Source of the DNA: an uncultured bacterium
Lineage (GTDB): Bacteria; Desulfobacterota; Desulfobulbia; Desulfobulbales; Desulfobulbaceae
Direction: 5' to 3'
DNA length: 5,655 nucleotides
Assembly: GCA_903842475.1 (NCBI GenBank)
Contig: CAIMMA010000788.1
Location: 1-5,655 of the forward strand
Under the pieces are notes generated by a model. That model had not been told where the DNA came from and made no database searches. It saw only the letters and a program-made list of their open reading frames with translations. Below are positions 1 through 5,655 of the stretch, in pieces (the first letter of the stretch is position 1; the number at the start of each line of letters is the position of its first letter). The translations under genes and the position numbers were made by a program.

Positions 1-1
1 G

Positions 2-1138
2 TTTCGCCAAAGGACGGAGGCCAAAAGCCTGTCCTTCGAAGTCACCGGACACGACCAGCTGCCCCATTACATTGTGACCGATGAGAAGAAACTGCGGCAG
101 ATGCTGATCAACCTCCTGGCCAACGCGGTCAAATTCACCGATCGCGGCGGGGTGCGGCTCGAGGCATCGGTGCAGGTCGCCCCTGACAACAAGCTTCGGC
201 TGGTGGTGGAGGTCAACGACACCGGGATCGGCATTGCGGAGGATGAGCGGGATAAAGTCTTCACCTATTTCGAACAAACAGCCAGCGGCAGACAATCGGG
301 CACCGGCACCGGCCTGGGCATGGCCATTAGCCGCGATTATGCCCGCGTTCTGGGAGGCGACCTCACCTTGACCAGCCGGAGGGGAGAGGGAACCACCTTC
401 CGCCTGGAAATCGATATCGAAAAGGGCCAGAGAACCAACCTCGAAGACAGGGCTCCCCAGCGCCAGGTGCTTGGTCTTGCCCCCGGGCAAAAGGTGCCCG
501 TGGTCCTGGTTGTCGAAGATAGCGAAGAGAACCGTACCTTGCTGGTCACCCTGCTCAAGTCGGTGGGCTTCGAAGTCCGGCAAGCGGGCAACGGGCTGGA
601 GGCCGTGGCCGCCTTTGCCGCCTTCCAGCCGGACTTCATCTGGATGGACATCCGCATGCCGGTGATGGATGGCATGGAGGCGACCCGGCGGATCAGGGCC
701 ACGGAGACTGGCAAATCGACGGCCATCGTCGCCCTCACCGCCTCCGCCATGCTGGAACAACAGGGACCGATCCTGGAGGCGGGTTGCGACGCCCTGGTGC
801 GCAAGCCCTTCCGCGAGGCAGAAATCTTCGAGACCATGGCAACCCACCTCGATCTGACCTATACCTATGCGACAACCCCGGAGCCGACGCCTGAGGAAGA
901 AGGCGAGGCCGTGCTGACTCCGGCGCGGCTGGCGGCCTTGCCCGCAGAGCTAAAGAGCAGGTTGCTGGCAGCGGCCCTGGTCCTGAACCCTGGACAAACC
1001 ACGGCGATCATCGACTCAATCACTGATAGTTCCCTGGCAGCGGCGTTACGGACCCTGGTGGAAAACTTTGACTTCCAGCGGCTGCTGACCCTGCTGGAAG
1101 ACGAGGGCGCCAGAGGGCAAGGGGGCATGGCTGAATAA
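2..1138 (+). CDS. Hybrid sensor histidine kinase, C-terminal part (HATPase, receiver, helical tail)
   Basis: This is the 3' portion (378 residues) of a larger kinase whose sensor and dimerisation/phosphoacceptor domains lie left of the window. The frame is open from base 2, and the residues before the GTG at 74 already read as kinase sequence, so that GTG is internal. The ATP-binding domain covers about residues 15-120. It has an N-box (LINLLANAVKFT), a G1 box DTGIGI (73-78) and a G2 box GTGTGLG (100-106). A receiver domain covers about 165-285, with acidic residues E172/D173, phosphoacceptor D216 in WMDIRMPVMDG (codon 647-649) and K268 in VRKPF. The last 74 or so residues are helical and contain no histidine, so they are not a functional HPt domain. 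The family autophosphorylates on a His and passes phosphate to the Asp of its own receiver. The signal and output are unknown. The next gene is 118 bp downstream, so shared transcription is possible but not shown. Confidence 0.95.
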   Translation, partial: FRQRTEAKSLSFEVTGHDQLPHYIVTDEKKLRQMLINLLANAVKFTDRGGVRLEASVQVAPDNKLRLVVEVNDTGIGIAEDERDKVFTYFEQTASGRQSGTGTGLGMAISRDYARVLGGDLTLTSRRGEGTTFRLEIDIEKGQRTNLEDRAPQRQVLGLAPGQKVPVVLVVEDSEENRTLLVTLLKSVGFEVRQAGNGLEAVAAFAAFQPDFIWMDIRMPVMDGMEATRRIRATETGKSTAIVALTASAMLEQQGPILEAGCDALVRKPFREAEIFETMATHLDLTYTYATTPEPTPEEEGEAVLTPARLAALPAELKSRLLAAALVLNPGQTTAIIDSITDSSLAAALRTLVENFDFQRLLTLLEDEGARGQGGMAE

Positions 1139-1256
1139 AGCCATCATCCTTTCGCTTCTCCTGGTAGTCAAAGCCCCGCCGCCATGGTATTGTTGCCGAG
1201 AAGAATCAGGGGCCAGCAACGCCCTCCCCCCTCTTTGCCACAGAAGGACGATGCCC
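1139..1256. other. Spacer between kinase and ligase/esterase operon
   Basis: This 118-bp stretch has no convincing open frame. I see no strong hairpin followed by a T-run after the kinase stop, and no promoter with good matches at both boxes. The only clear signal is the ribosome binding site at its right end. The ligase/esterase pair could therefore be read through from the kinase transcript or have a weak promoter I cannot recognise. Confidence 0.5.
1244..1248 (+). promoter_or_regulatory. Ribosome binding site that decides the ligase start
   Basis: AAGGA lies 2 nt before the ATG at 1251 but 8 nt before the in-frame ATG at 1257. Two nucleotides is too close for normal initiation and eight is ideal, so 1257 is the better start. 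Beginning with MNCVFLSPHFP also fits my recollection of how relatives of this family start. Confidence 0.7.
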
Positions 1257-2429
1257 ATGAATTGTGTTTTTCTCTCGCCCCACTTTCCATCCCAGTACCA
1301 CCGGTTCTGCCTCCAGCTCAAGCAGGCCGGGGCCCAGGCCCTGGGCATCGGCGATGCCCCCTACGAGACCCTCCCGGCCGAGGTCCGCGCCGCCCTCACC
1401 GAATACTACCGGGTCGAGCGGATGGACGAGTACGGACAGCTGCTCCGGGCCTGCGGCTATTTCACCCATAAATACGGCAAGATCGACCGAATCGACAGTC
1501 TCAACGAGTATTGGCTGGGCACCGAGGCCAGGCTGCGCGACGACTTCAACGTCTTTGGCCTCAGGCAAGCAGATATCGGCATGATCCGCCGTAAATCAGA
1601 GATGAAGGAGAAATTCAGGGAGGCGGAGATCCCGGTGGCCGCCGGCCGGGTCGTCCATGACCTTAAGGAGGCCAGGGCCCTCATCCGGGAAACCGGCTAC
1701 CCGGTGGTCGCCAAACCCAACGAGGGCGTCGGCGCCCTGGATACCTTCCGCTTTGATGCGGATGAGGATCTGGAACGGTTTTTTACGAAGAAACCACCGG
1801 TCGACTATATCATCGAGGCCTTTGTCAAAGGCACGATCATCAGCTTCGACGGCCTGTGCGATCTCCAGGGGCGCCCGGTCTTCTGGACCTCGCATGTCTT
1901 TAGCCAGGGGATCATGGAAACGGTCAATGAAGCCCGCCACATCGCCTACCATTCCCTGCGCGAGATCCCTCCGGCCCTGGAGGCGGCCGGCCGCCGCTGC
2001 CTGCAGACTTTCAATGTCCGGGAACGTTTTTTCCACATCGAATTCTTTCAGACCGGTCCGGAAAGCTACACCGCCCTGGAGGTGAACATGCGCCCTCCCG
2101 GCGGTTTCACCACCGACATGTTCAACTACGCCTGCGACCTCGACATTTACCGCATCTGGGCGGAGCTGCTCGTCCATGGCAAGGGACCGGACCATTTCGA
2201 CCGCAAATATCACTGCTGTTACGCCAGCCGCAAAAACGGCCTGCCCTACGTGCATCCCCACGAAGAAATCCTGGACCGCTACGCCGCCGACCTGTGCCAG
2301 GTCGACCGGGTGCCCGGTGTGTTTTCAAGTGCATTGGGCGACATGGGCTACATTTTCCGCACCCGGGAACTTGATCGGATGGACACGATCGCGGCCTTCA
2401 TCCACCAAACCCACCCCGTGGAGGACTAA
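1257..2429 (+). CDS. ATP-grasp domain protein, probable carboxylate-amine ligase type
   Basis: This is a cytoplasmic protein of 390 residues (392 if ATG 1251 is used). The N-terminal 110 or so residues form a Rossmann-like pre-ATP-grasp lobe (MNCVFLSPHFP, then LGIGDAPYE). The ATP-grasp fold spans about 113-305. Likely nucleotide-binding residues are K153 in VVAKPNEGVGA and E187 in IIEAFVKG. Likely Mg-binding residues are E262 (HIEFF), E275 and N277 (LEVNMRPPGG). No signal peptide or membrane segment is visible. About 80 C-terminal residues follow the core with no motif I recognise. ATP-grasp enzymes activate a carboxylate as acyl phosphate and join it to an amine, thiol or other nucleophile; the substrates here are unknown. 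The downstream esterase starts 3 bp after the stop, so the two are surely co-translated and probably act on the same metabolite. Biotin carboxylase-like or purine-type ATP-grasp enzymes are less likely, because none of their accessory domains is present. Confidence 0.87.
   Translation: MNCVFLSPHFPSQYHRFCLQLKQAGAQALGIGDAPYETLPAEVRAALTEYYRVERMDEYGQLLRACGYFTHKYGKIDRIDSLNEYWLGTEARLRDDFNVFGLRQADIGMIRRKSEMKEKFREAEIPVAAGRVVHDLKEARALIRETGYPVVAKPNEGVGALDTFRFDADEDLERFFTKKPPVDYIIEAFVKGTIISFDGLCDLQGRPVFWTSHVFSQGIMETVNEARHIAYHSLREIPPALEAAGRRCLQTFNVRERFFHIEFFQTGPESYTALEVNMRPPGGFTTDMFNYACDLDIYRIWAELLVHGKGPDHFDRKYHCCYASRKNGLPYVHPHEEILDRYAADLCQVDRVPGVFSSALGDMGYIFRTRELDRMDTIAAFIHQTHPVED
2420..2424 (+). promoter_or_regulatory. 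Esterase ribosome binding site inside the ligase gene
   Basis: GGAGG sits in the last sense codons of the ligase gene, 8 nt before the ATG at 2433. This ideal spacing fixes the esterase start and couples its translation to the ligase. Confidence 0.85.
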
Positions 2430-2432
2430 GCC

Positions 2433-3179
2433 ATGCAGATTGAAGCACATCAGTGGTTCAGCCCCAGCTTGCATCGGGAGATGACGCTTAAAGTGTACGG
2501 ACACTGGGGCCTGCCGTTGCTGGTCTTCCCCTGCTCGCTGGGCCGCTACTTTGATTACGAAGGCATGGGCATGATCGACCAGATTGCCGATTTCATCGAT
2601 GCCGGCCGGATCAAACTGTTCTGCGTGGACAGCGTTGACGCCGAATCCTGGTACAATTTCACGGCATCGCCTGCGGATCGCAATGCCCGGCATCAGGCCT
2701 ATGATCGCTACATCGTCGACGAAGTCGTCCCCTTTATCCGCAACCATTGCAATCAGCCGGACATCCGGATCATGGCCAACGGCTGCAGCATGGGCGCCTA
2801 CCATGCGGTCAACATTTTCCTCAAGCATCCCGACCTGTTCGCCGGAACCATCGCCTTGAGCGGTCTTTACCGCCTCGACCACATTGAATTCGGCATTGCC
2901 GCCGCCGACATTCCGGCGATCTATTTCAACTCGCCGCTCCACTATCTGCCCGGCCTGAACAGCGGCTGGTTCATGGACTGGTATCGCCGCAGCAACATCG
3001 TGGTCTGCGTCGGCCAGGGCGCCTGGGAAGCAGAGGCGCTGGAGGATACCCGCTCGCTGGAGGCCGTCTTCAGGGAGAAACGAATCCCGGCGTGGATTGA
3101 TTTCTGGGGCCAGGATGTCGATCACGACTGGCCCTGGTGGTCCCGACAAATGCGCCATTTTCTTGATCAGCTCACCTGA
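2433..3179 (+). CDS. Alpha/beta-hydrolase esterase of the COG4947 type
   Basis: This is a 248-residue single-domain hydrolase with no signal peptide, so it is probably cytoplasmic. The nucleophile elbow is G-C-S-M-G at 117-121, with S119 as the probable catalytic serine. The catalytic His is probably H231 in DVDHDWPWW, a signature of esterase-D-like and COG4947 proteins. The acid is less certain; E199 in GQGAWE or D205 are candidates. Other segments typical of the family are LVFPCSLGRYFDYE near 30-43, LFCVDSVDAESWYN near 62-75, and CSMGAYHAVNIFLKHPDLF after the elbow. The family hydrolyses carboxylic esters, but the natural substrate of this subgroup is not established as far as I know. It is the second gene of a tight pair with the ATP-grasp protein, which suggests it removes, transfers or proofreads an acyl group on the same compound. 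The operon ends here, facing the convergent cytochrome gene. Confidence 0.88.
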   Translation: MQIEAHQWFSPSLHREMTLKVYGHWGLPLLVFPCSLGRYFDYEGMGMIDQIADFIDAGRIKLFCVDSVDAESWYNFTASPADRNARHQAYDRYIVDEVVPFIRNHCNQPDIRIMANGCSMGAYHAVNIFLKHPDLFAGTIALSGLYRLDHIEFGIAAADIPAIYFNSPLHYLPGLNSGWFMDWYRRSNIVVCVGQGAWEAEALEDTRSLEAVFREKRIPAWIDFWGQDVDHDWPWWSRQMRHFLDQLT

Positions 3180-3196
3180 CGGCGCAGCTGCCCCCC

Positions 3197-3225
3197 AAAA
3201 AAAGCAGGGGACGTATTGTCCCCTG
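3197..3225 (-). terminator. Rho-independent terminator for the cytochrome gene
   Basis: On the minus strand a perfect 8-bp stem (CAGGGGAC / GTCCCCTG) with a 5-nt loop is followed, after one C, by seven Ts. The stem occupies 3205-3212 and 3218-3225; the T-run is the complement of the A-run at 3197-3203. It lies about 30 nt past the cytochrome stop. On the plus strand the hairpin is followed only by TTGGT, so termination of the esterase transcript here would be weak, although convergent genes often share such a hairpin. Confidence 0.85.
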
Positions 3226-3256
3226 TTGGTCGCCCTGCCGAGCAGCACTCCCTCGA

Positions 3257-5239
3257 TCAGTTAAACGTGTGGCACGTTGCGCATTTCACTTGTTTCTCCA
3301 CATGTTTTTTATGACTTTCCCTGCCCAACCATGATTTGCTATCATGGCAGGTGCTGCAGAGAATGCTTTTTGTGTTGACCAAACCCGTAGGCTCTTTGGT
3401 ATGGCAGCTGGAGCATGAGAGGTGATCCCTATGCTGCTGATGCGTCGTGCCCCATCCCAGACTTTTTTGCTCATGACAAAGGTTGCAGGATTTCACCGCA
3501 TTGGGAACGGTGTGGTAGCCCAGTTTGGTAAAAGGTACCATACCGGTGCCATCCGGGGTGGTGCCCAGGTTGTTATGACATTCGGTGCAGGAAGGCGCTT
3601 TTGCCTTGGGCTCGACTCCGTGGGTGATCAGCATTTCGGCATCGGCTTTAACCAGCGTGTAACCACCGGTCATGCCTTGCTCTTTCATGCCTTCCTGAAC
3701 AGCATCATCAAATCTTCCGGTTAGGAACATCCACATGATCGCCGGCGGCACCATCTTGCCGCTGGTATGTAGAGGCATAACCGAGAGGTGTCTCTTTATG
3801 GGGACGATTGAAGACTTGCCATCAAAGGGGGCACCGTTGGCTTTAGCCATATGGTAGACGCCATCAGTGCCGGCCGCAATGGTTTCGCCAACATTGTAAC
3901 CATTTGATGTTCCATCAAACCATACATATTCTGGTTGCACATTCGCCTGTTTGATCTCCGTACCGATAAAACCTCCCTGGCCAGAGTTAGGCGCAGTGCT
4001 CCATACCGGTTTGGTGAAGTCCCTGGACATTTCCGTCGCTCCGCCCTTGGCAAATTGACGGATATGACAGACCTGGCAACTGACTTGTCCGGCGGCATGC
4101 CGATTGAGCGTTGTATTGGCATGAGGAGCAGATGTGTGGCACGCCTCGCAAGTCGGAGCGGTCGCTTCTGTTCCTCGCAAATCAATGCCCCTGCCGGCAA
4201 TTTTATGATTCAGCGCAGCGTGGCAATCAATACAGGCGAGTTTGGCGCCATTTTGCGACAGGTGCACATCCTGGTCCGCGGTTGGACTGGCCGAATTCAG
4301 GCCCATATCGCCCCGTTTGGTCCAGTCACCGCCACCGGCTGTGGCATGGCAGCGCAGGCATGATGTATTGGTCGGCAGATGAACGGTTCTGGCCACATTC
4401 ACCATATTGGTTCCGGCAGGCATCTTGCCGTAATCAGGTTCTATAATATAGTTCCCAAGGCTGTCTACTTTACCGAAGACATAGGTCTTGGTTTCTCCTA
4501 ACACATTGGTCACAGTTTTGGTATTGGTCGGATCGGTGACAAACTTTCTCTGGTAGGTGTCGCTATGACACATCAGGCAGTCGACATCTTTCGCTTCAGC
4601 CGGATGCGGCGCATTGCCATCCGATCGGACATGGCAGGTAAAACAGGCATTTTTCGACGACATGGCATAGGTGCAGAAGGTATTGATACCTCCTTTCCCT
4701 TTTCCAAGCTCTGCACCGTTGGTGTTGGTCAGTTCCGGCGTCGGAGCTTTCCATTTGGAATGCAGGCTGTTCACCATGTCCGTTGCTTCCTTGGCGTGGC
4801 AACTGATGCAGGTAACCGATCCCTCATACTTGGTGATCGTATTGTGCGCCGGTATCGGGCCAATGACAAATGTAGGTGCTTTGGCGACAGTAAAGACGCT
4901 GGAACCGATTATTTTGGCGCGGCGATCCCTAATTTCACAACTGTAATTCCAATTTCCGGCAATTCCGTCACCCGGAACAGGATAATCGTAACTGGCGATG
5001 GAACCGTTAATCCCCATTTTCTGGGCTGCAATCAAGCTGGCGCCACTGGGATTTTTAATGGTAATTGTTGCAGAAACCAAGGGGAGCAGCCAACCTCCGG
5101 TGGCAGTGCACTGCAGATGCACCGAAGAGCCAACAGCCGCCTCCTGCGGCATTGCCGCCAACGTTATTGCCCGTCCCGCGGCAAGACTGCTGCCGGCTGA
5201 CAAGATACTTATGACCAGCCCATACACAGCGATTCTCAT
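3257..5239 (-). CDS. Exported 12-heme cytochrome c with OTR-like core
   Basis: This protein has 660 residues. Start 5239 is chosen because GGAGG lies 6 nt upstream and a signal peptide follows at once (MRIAVYGLVISILSAGSSLA, likely cut near A20). A GTG at 5269 is in frame but has no such support. Twelve CxxCH motifs start at residues 144, 199, 221, 294, 336, 364, 388, 551, 585, 609, 628 and 653. There are therefore 12 covalent c-type hemes, attached after Sec export to the periplasm. Residues 25-122 are heme-free and Ig-like. Residues 144-576 (hemes 1-8) follow, from memory, the motif order of octaheme tetrathionate reductase-type cytochromes: NTFC before heme 2, VDCLMCH, GGGDWTKRGDM, LNHKIAGR, LNRHAAGQVSCQVCH, and ITHGVEP...C..CH...LGY. 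Residues 585-657 carry four extra hemes. The role is electron transfer, possibly with sulfur- or nitrogen-compound reductase activity (inference). It is transcribed alone, with a terminator downstream. GC content looks lower than in the genes to its left. Confidence 0.94.
   Translation of the reverse strand: MRIAVYGLVISILSAGSSLAAGRAITLAAMPQEAAVGSSVHLQCTATGGWLLPLVSATITIKNPSGASLIAAQKMGINGSIASYDYPVPGDGIAGNWNYSCEIRDRRAKIIGSSVFTVAKAPTFVIGPIPAHNTITKYEGSVTCISCHAKEATDMVNSLHSKWKAPTPELTNTNGAELGKGKGGINTFCTYAMSSKNACFTCHVRSDGNAPHPAEAKDVDCLMCHSDTYQRKFVTDPTNTKTVTNVLGETKTYVFGKVDSLGNYIIEPDYGKMPAGTNMVNVARTVHLPTNTSCLRCHATAGGGDWTKRGDMGLNSASPTADQDVHLSQNGAKLACIDCHAALNHKIAGRGIDLRGTEATAPTCEACHTSAPHANTTLNRHAAGQVSCQVCHIRQFAKGGATEMSRDFTKPVWSTAPNSGQGGFIGTEIKQANVQPEYVWFDGTSNGYNVGETIAAGTDGVYHMAKANGAPFDGKSSIVPIKRHLSVMPLHTSGKMVPPAIMWMFLTGRFDDAVQEGMKEQGMTGGYTLVKADAEMLITHGVEPKAKAPSCTECHNNLGTTPDGTGMVPFTKLGYHTVPNAVKSCNLCHEQKSLGWGTTHQQHRDHLSCSSCHTKEPTGLVNTKSILCSTCHDSKSWLGRESHKKHVEKQVKCATCHTFN
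3269..3358 (-). repeat. Diheme repeat, copy B, in cytochrome tail
   Basis: Residues 628-657 read CSTCH-D-S-K-S-W...H643-x-x-H646...CATCH. This 30-residue unit parallels copy A: CxxCH, an acidic residue, xKS, an HxxH pair and a closing CxxCH. The histidines are candidates for the second axial ligands of the two hemes. It is the last element before the C-terminal TFN. Confidence 0.7.
3401..3487 (-). repeat. Diheme repeat, copy A, in cytochrome tail
   Basis: Residues 585-613 read CNLCH-E-Q-K-S-L...H600-x-x-H603...CSSCH. This 29-residue unit is similar to copy B in order and spacing, which suggests internal duplication of a diheme module appended after the eight-heme core. Confidence 0.7.
4874..5167 (-). 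other. Ig-like beta-sandwich domain of the cytochrome
   Basis: Residues 25-122 lack heme motifs. They show alternating hydrophobic strands with two cysteines, C44 (VHLQC) and C101 (WNYSCE), 57 residues apart. That is the usual cysteine spacing of Ig-type folds, and the second cysteine sits in the typical W-x-Y-x-C context. An oxidised C44-C101 disulfide would be stable in the periplasm. The domain could mediate docking to a partner or surface. The fold is inferred from pattern only. Confidence 0.55.
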
Positions 5240-5576
5240 ACGATTCCTCCTTGGTTTTCCATAACACACTGCTGCTTCCGCGCATCAGGCACAAAAACAT
5301 ACACGACTACCTTGTGGTAGCAACAATCGGGCCATGCTGTCAGCAACCACCGAGAACCGCAAAGAAATTTTTCTGTTCCCCAAAAAAGAATCTCTTGAAA
5401 ACCTACCGAACAAAGCAGGCGGACGAGAATCAGGTTTCATGCCAACTCTGCCATCTCCACAATAGCAAGCACGCGGTCCCCTCCCAGAGCGCCCATGGAA
5501 ACAGGGAACGATCTCCTTGCCCCCTCTGGGGCTTTCCGCCTCTTGTATCTTGACGACGGCTTTGTTTTCCGCCATT
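5240..5576. other. Divergent intergenic region
   Basis: This stretch separates the cytochrome (-) from the receiver gene (+). No open frame in it reads like a protein on either strand. It is AT-richer in 5361-5400. Small inverted repeats are visible: CTACC-TTGT-GGTAG (5307-5320), TGCTG-T-CAGCA (5335-5345), GCCCC-CTCT-GGGGC (5519-5532) and an imperfect 7-bp stem at 5269-5288. A weak minus-strand promoter candidate is TTGCTA (5323-5318), 16 nt, TATGTT (5301-5296), each box matching 4 of 6 consensus bases. I found no good sigma-54 site and no c-di-GMP riboswitch core. Confidence 0.5.
5246..5250 (-). promoter_or_regulatory. Ribosome binding site of the cytochrome gene
   Basis: On the minus strand GGAGG is followed by AATCGT and then ATG at 5239, a 6-nt spacing. 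This selects the start that places a signal peptide exactly at the N-terminus. Confidence 0.85.
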
Positions 5577-5578
5577 AT
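5550..5578 (+). promoter_or_regulatory. Sigma-70-like promoter for the right-edge receiver gene
   Basis: TTGACG (5550-5555, 5 of 6 consensus bases) is followed by a 17-nt spacer and CATTAT (5573-5578, 4 of 6, keeping the important second A and last T). Transcription would begin around 5584-5587, at or next to the ATG at 5586. Confidence 0.5.
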
Positions 5579-5585
5579 GTCCTTT

Positions 5586-5655
5586 ATGAAAAAGAATGAA
5601 AAAACAGCCGACAACTCCATCCTGATCGTCGACGACAACCCGGTGGTCATCAAAC
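5586..5655 (+). CDS. Receiver-domain protein, N-terminal fragment
   Basis: Only 23 codons are in the window, beginning MKKNEKTADN and continuing SILIVDDNPVVIK. The pattern of hydrophobic strand followed by D16-D17-N18-P19 is the first strand and acidic pocket of a CheY-like receiver domain. The phosphoacceptor Asp and any output domain lie beyond the right edge. It could be a simple response regulator, a receiver-first hybrid kinase or a receiver-GGDEF protein. An in-frame ATG at 5577 would add MSF, but it overlaps the predicted -10 box. Neither start has a Shine-Dalgarno sequence. It is divergent from the cytochrome gene. Confidence 0.85.
   Translation, partial: MKKNEKTADNSILIVDDNPVVIK

Noticed and set aside
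74..1138. GTG at 74 as the start of a 354-residue protein
   Set aside because: The 24 codons before it are open and continuous with the kinase fold, and a kinase cannot begin at its N-box. The true start is left of the window.
1596..2261. 221-residue open frame on the minus strand
   Set aside because: It is antisense to the ATP-grasp core and is explained by high-GC codon bias of the real gene.
2325..3248. 307-residue open frame on the minus strand
   Set aside because: It is antisense to the whole esterase gene and crosses the terminator hairpin. The esterase frame has catalytic motifs and a ribosome binding site, while this one has no recognisable motif.
4565..5200. 211-residue open frame on the plus strand
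   Set aside because: It is antisense to the signal-proximal part of the cytochrome. The cytochrome frame has heme motifs throughout.
5240..5480. Possible c-di-GMP riboswitch or sigma-54 promoter upstream of the cytochrome
   Set aside because: The minus strand has a GGTAGGT stretch and a TGGCAT, but the riboswitch core GACGCAAAGCC is missing and no TTGC lies at the correct distance from a GG element.
5519..5532. GCCCC-CTCT-GGGGC hairpin as a terminator
   Set aside because: The stem is only 5 bp and is followed by TTTCCG on the plus strand and by AAGGAG on the minus strand, so there is no T-run.
5285..5653. 122-residue open frame on the minus strand
   Set aside because: It overlaps the receiver gene start and its promoter, has no family-like motif, and its start would lie inside the receiver coding sequence.

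Overview
The window suggests a high-GC, anaerobically respiring deltaproteobacterium of the Desulfuromonadota/Desulfobacterota kind. This rests on a 12-heme secreted cytochrome c, two-component genes on both edges, and good GGAGG-type ribosome binding sites. The taxonomy is inferred from gene content and style; no rRNA or other marker is present.

Layout. From the left edge to 1138 (+) runs the C-terminal part of a hybrid sensor histidine kinase: ATP-binding domain, receiver domain and a helical tail. After a 118-bp spacer comes a tight two-gene operon (+). Its first gene is an ATP-grasp ligase-like protein (best start 1257, end 2429), and its second is a COG4947-type alpha/beta-hydrolase esterase (2433-3179). 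The two are 3 bp apart and the esterase ribosome binding site lies inside the end of the ligase gene. A 77-bp convergent spacer holds an intrinsic terminator that points leftward. On the minus strand, 5239-3257 encodes an exported multiheme cytochrome c with 12 CxxCH motifs. A 337-bp divergent region follows. At the right edge a receiver-domain protein begins on the plus strand at about 5586 and runs off the window.

How the genes relate. The ligase-like protein and the esterase almost certainly act together on a small carboxylate, amide or ester metabolite, but the substrate cannot be read from the sequence. The cytochrome is an independent transcription unit for periplasmic or outer-surface electron transfer. 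It looks like a mosaic: an N-terminal Ig-like sandwich, an eight-heme core whose motif order resembles the octaheme tetrathionate reductase (OTR) family, and a four-heme tail built from two tandem diheme repeats. The kinase and the receiver protein belong to signalling systems that are mostly outside the window, and nothing here links them directly to the other genes.

Most noteworthy are the cytochrome's modular architecture, the uncharacterised ligase/esterase pair, and the possibly leaderless start of the right-edge receiver gene. There is no sign of a CRISPR array, tRNA, rRNA, insertion sequence or phage gene.
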